Positions 27,311 to 36,660 are shown, counted from the stretch's first letter. The stretch is DNA of 64,000 nucleotides from Bacillus sp. RO1 (GCF_012524115.1 NZ_JAAZWB010000044.1:1-64000), one strand, 5' to 3'. A program made the numbers and translations. The notes: generated by a model from the letters alone, not told the origin.

Positions 27311-28183
27311 TCATTCAAACAAAGTTTGTGCGATGTTTAAGATAGCGGCTTTTTCTCTATCATCTTCCAATTTTTCAACAATACCACGCTTAATAGCTCT
27401 AAGCGGTGGCAAATATACACTTAGATCACAAGTGTCTAATAGTGCTCGTACCGACGCAGCTTCTTCGGATAGATTTCCGTTTTCAACAAGCGCGATAAGG
27501 TCAGCAGATAATGTTACATACTTGCTTAGTAGCTTTTCATCTTCCAACTTGGATTGACTTTTCAATACTTGAAGTAATACTTCTCCCTGTACATAAGGTA
27601 CATCAATGACAACAAAACGATTTTTTAATGCTTCATTTAATGGTACCGTTCCCACATACCCTTCATTGATGGCAGCGATCACGCCAAAGTCCTGATTTGC
27701 TTTCACTACTTCACCTGTAAAAGGATTCGTAATGGTTTTACGGTAATCTAATACTCCGTTCAAGATTGGCAAGGTTTCAGGTTTCGCCATATTTATCTCA
27801 TCTATATATAAAAGGTTTCCTTGTTTCATTGCATTAATAACTGGACCTGGCACAAACTCTATCGTCGCTTTTCCATCATTATTATGAATGGTCTTAAAGC
27901 CAAGTAGTGCCTCAGCATCTAAATCTACCGAGCAGTTAATACTGTGCATCGGTTGATGAAAAATGGAAGATAATGTTTCTGCCAACTTCGTTTTTCCTGA
28001 GCCGGTTGGTCCCTTTAAAAGAACGTTCTTCCCCATAGATAAAGCAATGATACAATCAAACAGCACATCATCATCAGCTGATGTATACCCTGCAGCCCCA
28101 ATAAGGGAGCTGATACCTTCTTTTTCTTTATTGCTTTTTATCTTTTCTTGAATAGCTGTAGGTAATTGATCTATAGCAAACAT
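27311..28183 (-). CDS. yojN: MoxR-type AAA+ ATPase (YojN)
   Basis: A 290-residue AAA+ ATPase of the MoxR/NorQ group. Walker A is [12 protein letters not shown] near residue 52, Walker [14 protein letters not shown] near 112, with sensor and arginine-finger segments downstream ([19 protein letters not shown]). It is expected to drive conformational change in a partner through the adjacent VWA protein. Its stop lies 10 bp before the chosen start of yojO, so the two are translationally coupled. The ATG follows AAAAGGAGACTTAAAG. Confidence 0.9.
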   Translation of the reverse strand: MFAIDQLPTAIQEKIKSNKEKEGISSLIGAAGYTSADDDVLFDCIIALSMGKNVLLKGPTGSGKTKLAETLSSIFHQPMHSINCSVDLDAEALLGFKTIHNNDGKATIEFVPGPVINAMKQGNLLYIDEINMAKPETLPILNGVLDYRKTITNPFTGEVVKANQDFGVIAAINEGYVGTVPLNEALKNRFVVIDVPYVQGEVLLQVLKSQSKLEDEKLLSKYVTLSADLIALVENGNLSEEAASVRALLDTCDLSVYLPPLRAIKRGIVEKLEDDREKAAILNIAQTLFE

Positions 28184-28223
28184 CTTTAAGTCTCCTTTTA
28201 ACTTATTCCATTTAGTATCCCAC

Positions 28224-28252
28224 ATTATGGGCGTAGATATCGAAGTATTGAA
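28224..28252 (-). promoter_or_regulatory. Possible promoter of yojN-yojO
   Basis: TTCAAT and CATAAT on the minus strand with a 17-bp spacer, located just after the terC terminator. The -35 box is weak. Confidence 0.35.
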
Positions 28253-28284
28253 AAAGGCTGCTGACATTAGATTGTCAACAGCCT
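28251..28284 (-). terminator. Terminator of the terC gene
   Basis: AGGCTG-x-TGACA and TGTCA-x-CAGCCT form a hairpin followed by TTTTTC on the minus strand. Confidence 0.8.
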
Positions 28285-28333
28285 AGTATATTATATCAAT
28301 TATTGCATGTTACTTGAAGTAAAAAGAGTTAAC

Positions 28334-29116
28334 TTACTTAATGCTATCCACTTCTTGAACTGTTTTGTTTTTCCCAGAAACAATCCAGCCACCAACAGCG
28401 ATACCAATTAAGACAATCCAGAACATCGCTTTAAATAGCGGGCTGTGCGGGAAGTGGTATGGAAGCACGCCAACACTTGGATGTGCCAGTGTGTACATAG
28501 CCAGTTTAAAACCTACCCAACCAACAATTAAAAATGCTGCTGTTTCCAGACTCGGTCTTTCTTTTAACAATTTGACAAACAAGGTAGCTGCAAAACGCAT
28601 GATAACTACCCCGATAAATCCACCAAGGAAGATGATGATGAATTGGCCTCCATCAATACCTCCGATTGGAGGCAGGTTTGTTTTTGGCAACGTCATGGCC
28701 AATGCGAAAGCCGCAAGGATAGAATCCACTGCAAACGCAATGTCTGCAAGTTCAACTTTGAATACTGTCATCCAAAAACCGGACTGTTTTTTTGGGGTAT
28801 CAACGGTAGCTGCATGCTCCACTTTTGCGACTGCAAACCGTCGCCATATATGGTTGAGCGCGATAAACAGCAAGTAAGCAGCACCAATCGCCTGCACCTG
28901 CCAAATACCTACTAAAAATGAAATGGCAAACAAAGATCCAAGCCTAAAGACGAGTGCCCCTGCCAGACCGTAGAATAAAGCCTTTTTACGTGCCTCTTCC
29001 GGTAGGTGCTTAACCATAATTGCTAGTACTAATGCGTTGTCAGCCGCTAAAATACCTTCAAGTGCAATCAAGACAAGAAGAACCCAGCCGTATTCCAATA
29101 ATAATGATATCTCCAT
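28334..29116 (-). CDS. TerC family membrane protein (YkoY type, probable Mn2+ exporter)
   Basis: A 260-residue protein with about seven membrane helices. Acidic residues inside helices mark the TerC fold: ALEGILAADNALVLA near residue 15 and ELADIAFAVDSILAAFA near 125. TerC proteins of the YkoY/YceF group export manganese and help metalate secreted enzymes. The yybP-ykoY riboswitch in front supports a manganese role strongly. The ATG at 29116 is preceded by AAAGGAGAGGAAACC; an upstream in-frame start would sit inside the riboswitch terminator and is rejected. Confidence 0.9.
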   Translation of the reverse strand: MEISLLLEYGWVLLVLIALEGILAADNALVLAIMVKHLPEEARKKALFYGLAGALVFRLGSLFAISFLVGIWQVQAIGAAYLLFIALNHIWRRFAVAKVEHAATVDTPKKQSGFWMTVFKVELADIAFAVDSILAAFALAMTLPKTNLPPIGGIDGGQFIIIFLGGFIGVVIMRFAATLFVKLLKERPSLETAAFLIVGWVGFKLAMYTLAHPSVGVLPYHFPHSPLFKAMFWIVLIGIAVGGWIVSGKNKTVQEVDSIK

Positions 29117-29152
29117 GGTTTCCTCTCCTTTATACATAACAAAAGCCTTTCC

Positions 29153-29335
29153 TAAAAAACAGGTAAAGGCTTTTATGAACACATAAAAGACCTTTACCTA
29201 GAACTGTCCAATTTCCAGTTTAGGCAAAGGTCTTGCTAACAACATAATCGTTGCCGATAAAGCCGGTGCTGATTGATTCAGTCACGTCATGACGGCAATA
29301 TCGTTCTCATAGCTACTCCCCTTTGATTGGGCTTG
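29153..29335 (-). ncRNA. yybP-ykoY (Mn2+) riboswitch with terminator/antiterminator
   Basis: On the minus strand the leader has the conserved AAAGGGGAGTAGC near its 5' end (29312-29325), the start of the yybP-ykoY aptamer. Downstream, TAGGTAAAGGTCT (29188-29200) can pair either with AGACCTTTGCCTA (29221-29233) as an antiterminator or with the later AGCCTTTACCT as a long terminator stem (29161-29199) followed by TTTTTT. This is a transcription-attenuation switch: manganese binding should favour read-through into terC. Confidence 0.92.
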
Positions 29336-29361
29336 TGCATATGTAATTTTAATATATAACT

Positions 29362-29390
29362 ATTCTAGTAGGTTTATAGAAGAGTGTCAA
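29362..29390 (-). promoter_or_regulatory. Sigma-A promoter of the riboswitch-terC transcript
   Basis: TTGACA and TAGAAT on the minus strand with a 17-bp spacer, about 30 bp before the aptamer. One of the best promoters in the window. Confidence 0.85.
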
Positions 29391-29480
29391 CACATTATTT
29401 TTTCGGAAGCAAGTAGGTATTAGAAGGCCAATATCTTAAATTTCAAACAATTTATTTCTACACTCTAAATATTTTTTTTG

Positions 29481-29489
29481 TGATATAAT
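29481..29489 (+). promoter_or_regulatory. Extended -10 promoter of the MATE gene
   Basis: TGATATAAT is an extended -10 box; the -35 region is poor. It stands 47 bp before the MATE start codon. Confidence 0.5.
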
Positions 29490-29535
29490 CCATAACATTA
29501 TTATCTATTTCTATATTAAAGGTCGTGGGATTAGT

Positions 29536-30900
29536 ATGCATCAAGTATTTTCTTATAAAGAACGTCTCCATCTTTTCATTAAAATTGTCGTACCTATTCT
29601 GATAACACAACTTGGCTTATTTTCCATGAATCTCTTTGACATCATGATGACTGGAAACGTAGGGGCTACCGATTTGGCTGGTGTTGCAATCGCTTCTGGA
29701 CTTTGGGTCCCAGTTTATACTGGTCTAAGCGGAATACTACTCTCTATTACTCCAATTGTCGCACAACTTGTTGGAGCTAAAAAGACAAAAAGTGTTCCAT
29801 TTTCCATTACCCAAGGTACGTATGTCGCATTTGTCATGAGTATTCTTGTTATTTGTATTGGGGCAGTGTTAATCAATCCGATTCTTACTGGTATGAACTT
29901 AGAAGCAGAAGTTAGATATGTAGCAAAATACTATTTGATTGCACTTGGTTTCGGAATAGTACCGCTCTTTGTTTATACTGTACTTCGATGTTTTATTGAT
30001 GCGCTAGGGCACACAAGAACGTCTATGATCATCACTCTTCTGTCCTTACCTATTAATGTCTTGCTAAACTACTTATTGATTTTCGGCAAACTTGGACTCC
30101 CTGCCCTTGGCGGTATTGGTGCAGGAGTGGCATCTGCTTTGACTTATTGGCTCATTATGATCATTTCGTTATATATTGTCCTAAAGAAAAGACCATTTAC
30201 CAAGTATCCTCTTTTCAAAAAACTATATCCCGTATCTTTTTCTAAGTGGAAAGAAATATTACTGATCGGGGTTCCGATAGGGCTTTCCATTTTCTTTGAA
30301 ACGAGTATTTTTTCAGCTGTGACTCTTTTGATGAGTTCTTTTGACACTGTGACAATCGCCTCTCACCAAGTAGCACTGAATTTTGCTTCCCTTCTTTACA
30401 TGATACCGCTCAGTATTTCTATGGCCTTAACCATTTTGGTCGGATTTGAAATTGGAGCTGGACGTATTAATGATGCCAAACAATACACCATTATGGGAGT
30501 AGTTTCTGCCGTCCTTCTTTCTTCCATTTGTGCTGTATTTTTATATTTCTTTAGAACAGAAGTCGCATATCTTTACACAAAAGATCCAGAAGTTATTACC
30601 CTAACGACCGCTTTCCTTTTATACGCCATTTTCTTTCAGCTTTCTGATGCCATCGCTGCACCGATACAGGGGGCTTTGCGAGGATATAAAGACGTAAATG
30701 TTACGTTTATGCTTGCTTTTGTATCTTATTGGATTATAGGTTTACCGATTGGGTATGTATTGGCAAACTATACTGATTTCGGAGCGTTTGGTTATTGGAT
30801 TGGTTTAATTTGCGGTTTAGCAGCAGGAGCAATCGGTCTTTCTTGGCGATTAAGCATACTCCAGAATAGATATATGGGTATGTCTGCAACTGCAAAATAA
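29536..30900 (+). CDS. yojI: MATE family efflux transporter (YojI-like)
   Basis: A 454-residue twelve-helix multidrug and toxic-compound extrusion protein of the NorM type, coupling export to Na+ or H+. Typical segments are IVVPILITQLGLFSMNLFDIMMTG in helix 1, ITPIVAQLVGAKK in the first lobe and SHQVALNFASLLYMIPLSIS with DAIAAPIQGALRGYKD in the second. Length and pattern match B. subtilis YojI. The start has only a weak ribosome binding site (AAAGGTCGTGGGA). The substrate is not deducible. Confidence 0.85.
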   Translation: MHQVFSYKERLHLFIKIVVPILITQLGLFSMNLFDIMMTGNVGATDLAGVAIASGLWVPVYTGLSGILLSITPIVAQLVGAKKTKSVPFSITQGTYVAFVMSILVICIGAVLINPILTGMNLEAEVRYVAKYYLIALGFGIVPLFVYTVLRCFIDALGHTRTSMIITLLSLPINVLLNYLLIFGKLGLPALGGIGAGVASALTYWLIMIISLYIVLKKRPFTKYPLFKKLYPVSFSKWKEILLIGVPIGLSIFFETSIFSAVTLLMSSFDTVTIASHQVALNFASLLYMIPLSISMALTILVGFEIGAGRINDAKQYTIMGVVSAVLLSSICAVFLYFFRTEVAYLYTKDPEVITLTTAFLLYAIFFQLSDAIAAPIQGALRGYKDVNVTFMLAFVSYWIIGLPIGYVLANYTDFGAFGYWIGLICGLAAGAIGLSWRLSILQNRYMGMSATAK

Positions 30901-30991
30901 TTATAACTATTCTTATAGGAATAAAAAGAGGAGTTGTGTAGTAAATTGTCGAAAAAAGTCATATGATAATTTTTTAAGTGAGGTAATACCG

Positions 30992-31369
30992 ATGAATGAT
31001 TATGATATGGAAAAAGTCCGTGCTTCTTTACATTATTTTCGACATGAGCTTAAAATTCTTCTTGATTTGTTAGAAAGCTATGAAATGGCAAACTATGAGC
31101 AGAAGACAATATTACATGAAGAGTTAATCCTACATTTCAAAAAATACAAAGTAAAGTTGAAAAGAGAAATTAAAATCTTGATTGAATACGATGCCAACCT
31201 TTTGAGTTCAGACTTTCTCTTACCTTCTTTAGCTGTTGTTTTTGCTTATTTGCAGGATATTGGAGTTAACCGCATCAACCCTAACAGCATTCAAAAAGTG
31301 GTCCAACAAATAAAGAAGGCCTACTTTTTTATGGAACGATGTGATCAACGCTTTAAAATAGAGACATAA
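30992..31369 (+). CDS. Hypothetical helical protein
   Basis: A 125-residue, highly charged, all-helical cytoplasmic protein starting MNDYDMEKVRASLHYF. No motif or family is recognised. Helices around residues 5-30, 35-65 and 70-120 look amphipathic, so it may form a small bundle. The ribosome binding site AAGTGAGGTAAT is good and a strong terminator follows, which supports a real gene. It may be transcribed with the MATE gene 91 bp upstream. Confidence 0.65.
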   Translation: MNDYDMEKVRASLHYFRHELKILLDLLESYEMANYEQKTILHEELILHFKKYKVKLKREIKILIEYDANLLSSDFLLPSLAVVFAYLQDIGVNRINPNSIQKVVQQIKKAYFFMERCDQRFKIET

Positions 31370-31370
31370 G

Positions 31371-31397
31371 AAAAAGGCAGCCGATTGGCTGCCTTTT
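31371..31397. terminator. Shared bidirectional terminator
   Basis: AAAAGGCAGCC and GGCTGCCTTTT form an 11-bp stem with loop GATT. It serves the hypothetical gene and the convergent ykwD. Confidence 0.9.
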
Positions 31398-31410
31398 CAT
31401 AGTGCCTATA

Positions 31411-32247
31411 TTATTTTCCAATAAACATTTGTGTCCAGTAGTTACCTTCTTCTACATGACCTACACCGATGTGAGTGAAGTTTTCGTTCATGATATTAGC
31501 ACGGTGTCCTTCAGAATTCATCCATGCATTTACTACCTCTTCAGGGCTTTGTTGACCTTGTGCAATGTTTTCACCAGCTGTACGGTATTCTACTCCAAAT
31601 TGTTTCATCATATCAAATGGAGATCCGTAAGTTGGGCTGTTATGAGAGAAGTAATTGTTTTGTTGCATGTCTTTAGACTTCTCTTTTGCTACTTTACTTA
31701 ATTCTTCATCTAATTCTAATGGAGCTAGACCTTGTTTTTCACGCTCCGCGTTTGTTAATTCTACTACTTTCTTTTCAAATTCACTAACAGCACCTGCTGC
31801 TTGTTCAGTTGGTTTTTCAGCATTTTGTTGTGGTGCTTGTTGTTGTGGTGCTTGAGCTTCTTGCTTTGGTGCTTCAGCAGGAGCTTCCGCTTTTTCTTCC
31901 TTAGGAGCTTCTACTTTTTCAGCAGGTTTCTGTTCAGCTTGCTTTGCAGCTTCTTGCTTTGCTGTTTCTTTTTCAGCTGCTTCTGCAGATGGTGCGCCAT
32001 TTAAGTTTACTTGTACACCGTATTTTTCTTCAAGCTCTTTTACATAACCATCTAAGAATGCTTTTGCATCTTCTTGATTAGTAAAATTTTTATTTATATT
32101 AAATGAAGTGACCTTATTTGTCAGATCACAAGTTGAATTTGTTGGAGCGTTGTTTGATTCGGCTTTTGCATTCATTCCGAATGGAGCCGCTGTTAATACA
32201 GCTGCAGTAGTTACAGCAGTGATGATAGACTTTTTGTTGATTTTCAT
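31411..32247 (-). CDS. ykwD: Secreted CAP-domain protein, YkwD-like
   Basis: A 278-residue secreted protein. Signal peptide is residues 1-29 (ends NAKAES); a short globular segment follows to about 80; a Pro/Ala/Glu/Gln-rich linker (about 85-150, with EAPKEEKAEAPAEAPKQE) spans the wall; and a CAP/SCP domain forms the C-terminus (FEKKVVELTNAEREKQGL..., HNSPTYGSP, TAGENIAQG, HRANIMN, FTHIGVG). CAP proteins of this type are secreted by many bacilli; their biochemical activity is unclear. AAGGGGGAAACACC precedes the start. The long upstream gap (32248-32594) has several possible -10 boxes, including TGATATGAT, but none is convincing. Confidence 0.88.
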   Translation of the reverse strand: MKINKKSIITAVTTAAVLTAAPFGMNAKAESNNAPTNSTCDLTNKVTSFNINKNFTNQEDAKAFLDGYVKELEEKYGVQVNLNGAPSAEAAEKETAKQEAAKQAEQKPAEKVEAPKEEKAEAPAEAPKQEAQAPQQQAPQQNAEKPTEQAAGAVSEFEKKVVELTNAEREKQGLAPLELDEELSKVAKEKSKDMQQNNYFSHNSPTYGSPFDMMKQFGVEYRTAGENIAQGQQSPEEVVNAWMNSEGHRANIMNENFTHIGVGHVEEGNYWTQMFIGK

Positions 32248-32597
32248 AGGTGTGTTTCCCCCTTGAAAGTTTTTTGTGTTGCTTTCTTGCTACACGAAAA
32301 TCATATCATGGGTTTTGTGTAATATTAGAGGAATAATATGGGGAATACACCTTAATAATTTCAATAAATATCCATATACTTCAAAACTCTTTATGTATCA
32401 ACGGATTACACGGAAGTGATAATTAAACCGTTTGGTCAGGATTTTTCCAGTAAAATGAAATGAATTAAAATTATACTAAAATAATGGTGTTGACAAGATT
32501 TTATTCAGCCCTTTTTATTACAATTTAGTTCGGTTATGTTACATTTTTTACAGGAAATCTTACTTTTTTGGATGAAAATTCCTATAAAATCAAACAA

Positions 32598-32632
32598 AAC
32601 ACCAAGCTCTACTATTAAGCCTGGTGTTCATC
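32598..32632 (-). terminator. Terminator of the tyrosine-catabolic operon
   Basis: AACACCA-x-GC with GC-x-TGGTGTT gives a hairpin with a ~12-nt loop; on the minus strand TTGTTTGATTT follows. Confidence 0.7.
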
Positions 32633-32646
32633 TTCAATAACTATTT

Positions 32647-33792
32647 TTATAACCAAGTAAACATATACTTTTTATCTTCTATAGTGTGCGCTTTTTTAAC
32701 CACTTTTAAAGGCTTGAATGTATCAATCATAACAGCAAGCTCCAATGTCTCTTTCTTCCCAATGCTAGCTTCGGTTGTACCGGGATGGGGACCATGTGGA
32801 ATTCCCGATGGATGTAATGTAATGGAACCTTCTTCAATTCCTTTGCGGCTCATGAAGTTACCTGCAACGTAATAGAGCAGTTCATCACTGTTCACGTTAC
32901 TATGATAATATGGCGCCGGAATCGCTTCAGGGTGATAGTCGTATAATCTTGGCACGAAGGAACAAACAACAAAGTTATGTCCTTCGAAGGTCTGGTGAAC
33001 AGGAGGTGGCTGATGCACCCTGCCTGTTATTGGTTCAAAATCTTCTATATTAAATACCCAAGGATAGAGATAACCGTCCCAACCTACAACATCAAGCGGA
33101 TGATGCCCAAGTATGTGAGAATGCAAATAACCCCTTGTTTTGGTTATTACTTCGTACTCTCCTTTTTCTGTGTATGTTTCCAACGTTTCAGGACCTCTGA
33201 AGTCACGCTCACAAAATGGACTGTGTTCTAGCATCTGGCCATACTCATTGCGGTACCTTCTAGGTGTGGTTAATTGACTGAATGATTCAATAAAGAGGAT
33301 TTTCGTTTCTTCAATTGGAACGACTCGGTAAATGGTGCCGATCGGTATTGTTACATAATCACCAGGGCGGTATGTAATCGTTCCAAACATGGTTTCTACT
33401 TTACCAGAGCCGTAATGAATGAAAAGAAGTTCATCTCCGTCTCCATTCCGATAATAATTCTTCATGGGCTCCGTTACCAAGACTGTACCAATCAATAGAT
33501 CACTGTTTCCTAACAAGTATTCTCTGGCATCGAGTGCATTGCCTTTGGTCTCAATGGATGTAGTAAGTAGGTGCCTGTGGTTCAGAGCTTCTTGTTCTTC
33601 ATATTCAGGCATATAGCTACCAAGCACATTTGATTTTACTACTTCTGTAGGCAGGTAGTGATGATAGAGAATGGATTGTGTACCTGAGAAACCTTTTGTA
33701 CCCATTACTTGTTCCCTATATAATGTGCCGTCTTCTTTTTTAAACATGGTGTGGCGTTTGTGTGGTATTTCTCCCATTTTACGATAATACAT
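32647..33792 (-). CDS. hmgA: Homogentisate 1,2-dioxygenase
   Basis: A 381-residue iron dioxygenase that opens homogentisate to maleylacetoacetate. The family blocks HILGHHPLDVVGWDG, HQTFEGHNFVVCSF, YYHSNVNSDELLYYV and GSITLHPSGIPHGPHPG are present, with the His/Glu iron ligands in the last two. The length is shorter than animal HGO (about 440) but usual for Bacillus-type HmgA. It is the last gene of the tyrosine operon; a REP-like repeat separates it from the fumarylacetoacetase gene. GAGGTGAGCTC precedes the ATG. Confidence 0.93.
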   Translation of the reverse strand: MYYRKMGEIPHKRHTMFKKEDGTLYREQVMGTKGFSGTQSILYHHYLPTEVVKSNVLGSYMPEYEEQEALNHRHLLTTSIETKGNALDAREYLLGNSDLLIGTVLVTEPMKNYYRNGDGDELLFIHYGSGKVETMFGTITYRPGDYVTIPIGTIYRVVPIEETKILFIESFSQLTTPRRYRNEYGQMLEHSPFCERDFRGPETLETYTEKGEYEVITKTRGYLHSHILGHHPLDVVGWDGYLYPWVFNIEDFEPITGRVHQPPPVHQTFEGHNFVVCSFVPRLYDYHPEAIPAPYYHSNVNSDELLYYVAGNFMSRKGIEEGSITLHPSGIPHGPHPGTTEASIGKKETLELAVMIDTFKPLKVVKKAHTIEDKKYMFTWL

Positions 33793-33837
33793 GAGCTCAC
33801 CTCATTATATGTTTAGTTGTTACTTAAAGTTTGATCG

Positions 33838-33965
33838 TTCCTTTTCGCTGCAGGCACTCGCTTTCCGCGGGGCGGTGCTTGAGCCTCCTCACTTCGTTGC
33901 GGGGTCTCAAGTCTACCGCTACCTCCCGCCGGAGTCGAGTGCCTTCCGCTCCAATCCACTAGTTG
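33838..33965 (+). repeat. REP-like GC-rich repeat, copy 5
   Basis: A full-length copy between hmgA and the fumarylacetoacetase gene, with GAGCCTCCTC, GCGGGGTCTCAAG and terminal CTCCAATCCAC. The left end is diverged from copies 2 and 3. In mRNA it would fold into a long stem in the middle of the operon. Confidence 0.8.
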
Positions 33966-33993
33966 CTGGATATTACTTTCTGCAACAACACAC

Positions 33994-34905
33994 TTATTTT
34001 ATTGTGTTTTTCAACGTCCCTAAACCTGTGATGGATAATTCTACTTCATCACCAGGTTGTAGCCAGTGGTGTACTTCTGTTCCGAGTTCTAGGATGCAGC
34101 CTGTTCCAACTGTCCCAGATCCTATAACTTCTCCAGGGTATAATGTAACATCTGCTGATGCTCTTTCAATCATTTGAGCAAATGTATAGTGGATCTGCTC
34201 GAAATTCCCTTTAGAAAGAAGAGTTCCATTAACAGAAGCGGTCATTTCTAAGTTGTAGCCTTTATTTGTCTTTAACGATTCAAGTTCATCTGGTGTCACA
34301 ATGACAGGACCTAAAGATGTGGCAAAATCTTTTCCCTTTGCAGGACCCAATCCTACCTTCATCTCTTTTGCTTGAAGGTCCCTTGCACTCCAGTCATTCA
34401 TGATGCAATAGCCGAAAATGTATTCCTCTGCATCCTTTGCTTTGATATTTCTGCCTTCTTTCCCAATGATGCAGGCGATTTCCAGCTCATAATCTAGCCA
34501 CTCGCAAGCTGCTGGTTTATCAATAGATTCACCAGGACCTTTAATGGCCAAGTGGTTGGTAAAATAAAAAACGGGAATCTCATACCACTCCGGAATTACA
34601 CCAAGCCCCCTTTTTGCCCGTGCAGTCTTTACATGTTCCTCAAATGCATAGAAATCCCGAACGCTTACAGGTCTTGGTAAAGGTGCAAGAAGGGTGACTT
34701 CCTCTCTTTTGTATCTACCTTTTTTGCTGTCACTACTTAAATGAAGGGAAACTATATCTCTAAATTTCTCATAATGGTTTATCAATGAAAGAAGGTCGCT
34801 TGGTAATAGACCATCTGATGCTTCGTTCATATCGACAACAATGTCATGATTTATCCAGCCGGCTTTTATTTCACCAGAGCTATTTTTAAAAGTAATATAC
34901 TTCAT
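33994..34905 (-). CDS. Fumarylacetoacetate hydrolase family protein
   Basis: A 303-residue FAH-fold hydrolase. It has DFYAFEEHVKTARA near residue 85, the metal-binding region WLDYELEIACIIGK around 140, GYCIMNDWSARDLQ, and GSGTVGTGCILE near the end. Within this operon it most likely splits fumarylacetoacetate into fumarate and acetoacetate; the family also contains decarboxylases and related hydrolases. GTGAGGG precedes the start. Confidence 0.88.
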   Translation of the reverse strand: MKYITFKNSSGEIKAGWINHDIVVDMNEASDGLLPSDLLSLINHYEKFRDIVSLHLSSDSKKGRYKREEVTLLAPLPRPVSVRDFYAFEEHVKTARAKRGLGVIPEWYEIPVFYFTNHLAIKGPGESIDKPAACEWLDYELEIACIIGKEGRNIKAKDAEEYIFGYCIMNDWSARDLQAKEMKVGLGPAKGKDFATSLGPVIVTPDELESLKTNKGYNLEMTASVNGTLLSKGNFEQIHYTFAQMIERASADVTLYPGEVIGSGTVGTGCILELGTEVHHWLQPGDEVELSITGLGTLKNTIK

Positions 34906-34924
34906 GACAAACCCTCACATTTCC

Positions 34925-35533
34925 TTATTTACGTTGAAGTTCAAACATATCACTTATTGCCTTGGTGTACATACTCCCTGCCATTCTACCTACAGGATTC
35001 AATTTCTTTGTGTCAATCTTTCCATCGAAATAAAGATTATCTGATATGTGGAAACTCTCTACTTTTCCTATAACAAGGCTACCTGAACCTGGTACATCAC
35101 CGAAATGCAACACTTGGTGAAGAGTGCATTCCATTTGTACGAGGCTTTCCTTCACTCGTGGAGGTGTAACTATGAGACTTGGTTCTTTCGTGAAACCCGA
35201 TTCTACAAATTCATCCACTTCGCTTGGGAATTCCGTTGCGGTGATATTCATCTGTTCTACAATTTCCTCACTGACAATATTGATGACAAACTCCTTCGTA
35301 CATTCAATATTCAATAAGGTATCTTTTTTGGACCCATCTGTCCCTCTTCTCATAGGAGAAAAGCAGACAAGCATCGGCTCTGCACTAATAGCTGTAAAAA
35401 AGCTGAAAGGAGCGATGTTTGCAACTCCTTCCTTATTAATAGAAGAAACTAGTGCAATGGGTCTTGGCAAGATAGAACCCACCATCAGCTTGTATGCATC
35501 TTTCCAGGCAAGATTGCTTGGTTGGATATCCAT
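34925..35533 (-). CDS. Flavin reductase-like (FMN-binding split barrel) protein
   Basis: A 202-residue FMN-binding split-barrel protein of the flavin reductase-like family: YKLMVGSILPRPIALVSS, NIAPFSFFTAISAEPM, GSKKDTLLNIECTKEFVINI. These proteins reduce or carry FMN and sometimes partner monooxygenases. It is a regular passenger of aromatic degradation operons, but its role here is unknown. ATG at 35533 is preceded by GCAGGTGAC. Confidence 0.82.
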   Translation of the reverse strand: MDIQPSNLAWKDAYKLMVGSILPRPIALVSSINKEGVANIAPFSFFTAISAEPMLVCFSPMRRGTDGSKKDTLLNIECTKEFVINIVSEEIVEQMNITATEFPSEVDEFVESGFTKEPSLIVTPPRVKESLVQMECTLHQVLHFGDVPGSGSLVIGKVESFHISDNLYFDGKIDTKKLNPVGRMAGSMYTKAISDMFELQRK

Positions 35534-35552
35534 GTTTGTCACCTGCACTTTG

Positions 35553-36641
35553 CTACAAATTTTTTAACGTTTCAATAAAATAACGGTTATCTTCCATGGA
35601 GCAGATGGTGACCCTTATACTGTTTGGATACCCCAAGACTGCTCCTGATTTAACCATGATCCCATTTGTTAATAATTTTTGTATAATCTCATTTCCATCT
35701 CTGCCGATATGTATCATCATAAAATTCGCTTGTGTAGGGAAATAGGTATAACCTAGTTCATCTAGTTCTGACTCCAAGTACACTCTTCCTTCTTCATTGC
35801 GAAGGATACACACTCTTCTGAATTCCTGATCCGTAATGGCTTCCATCGCAGCTGCTTGAGCAAGCTGATTTACATTGAAAACCTCTTTCACTTTGTTTAA
35901 TTCTGCTGATATGGAAGGATCCATGATGCCATAACCAATTCTTAATCCAGCCAGTCCATAAACTTTAGAAAATGTTCGTAATATAACAAGATTGGAATGT
36001 TTTTTCAATAGAGGTATCGATTGAAGGTATTCCTCACTTGTTGCATATTCATAGTACGCCTCATCCAACACAATTAAGATATGTTCTGGTACTTTTTCAA
36101 TGAAAGAAATAAGTTCAGCTTTTTGTACAATTGTCCCTGTTGGATTATTGGGATTGCAGACAAAAATCATTTTCGTCTGTTCTGTAATATTAGCAAGCAT
36201 GGCTGTCAAATCATGCACACCATTTTTTAATGGAACGATCACCGGCTTGCCGCCTTCAATGGAGACATTGGTTTTGTATCTCGGGAATGTAATATCAGCC
36301 ATAATCGCTTCTTCCTCAGTATTCAGAAAAGCTCTGATAAGCAGCCTGATTATTTCATCTGAACCATTTCCGATGAACAACTGATTTTGTGCTACTCCCA
36401 AAAAATCCGCCAATTTGGTAGAGAGAGCTCTTGCCGAACCATCAGGGTATGTAAATAAATGATCTAGCCTTTGCATTAATTGTTTCTTTACAAGCGGTGA
36501 ACATCCAAACACATTTTCAATTTCAGACATATTTTTTATGGTCGCAATCCCTAATTCTGTCTGTATATCCTGCAAGCTTTTCCCTAAAGGGTAGGCAGCA
36601 ATATGCTGGAGAATTTCTCGGCTTTTTACTTTTACCGCCAT
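35553..36641 (-). CDS. PLP aminotransferase (HisC-like; probable aromatic aminotransferase)
   Basis: A 362-residue class I/II aminotransferase with the histidinol-phosphate aminotransferase layout: GNGSDEIIRL near residue 90, FVCNPNNPTGT, DEAYYEYA and the PLP lysine in TFSKVYGLAGLRIGYG near 225. HisC-type enzymes of Bacillus also transaminate tyrosine and phenylalanine. Between hppD and the rest of the tyrosine operon, it should make 4-hydroxyphenylpyruvate from tyrosine. TAGGAGGTAGA is the ribosome binding site, overlapping the 3' end of the preceding terminator. Confidence 0.85.
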   Translation of the reverse strand: MAVKVKSREILQHIAAYPLGKSLQDIQTELGIATIKNMSEIENVFGCSPLVKKQLMQRLDHLFTYPDGSARALSTKLADFLGVAQNQLFIGNGSDEIIRLLIRAFLNTEEEAIMADITFPRYKTNVSIEGGKPVIVPLKNGVHDLTAMLANITEQTKMIFVCNPNNPTGTIVQKAELISFIEKVPEHILIVLDEAYYEYATSEEYLQSIPLLKKHSNLVILRTFSKVYGLAGLRIGYGIMDPSISAELNKVKEVFNVNQLAQAAAMEAITDQEFRRVCILRNEEGRVYLESELDELGYTYFPTQANFMMIHIGRDGNEIIQKLLTNGIMVKSGAVLGYPNSIRVTICSMEDNRYFIETLKNL

Positions 36642-36660
36642 GCTTAAATCTACCTCCTAT

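Noticed and set aside
32248-32600. Riboswitch or small RNA in the long gap upstream of ykwD
   Set aside because: AT-rich sequence without a stable conserved structure that I can recognise.
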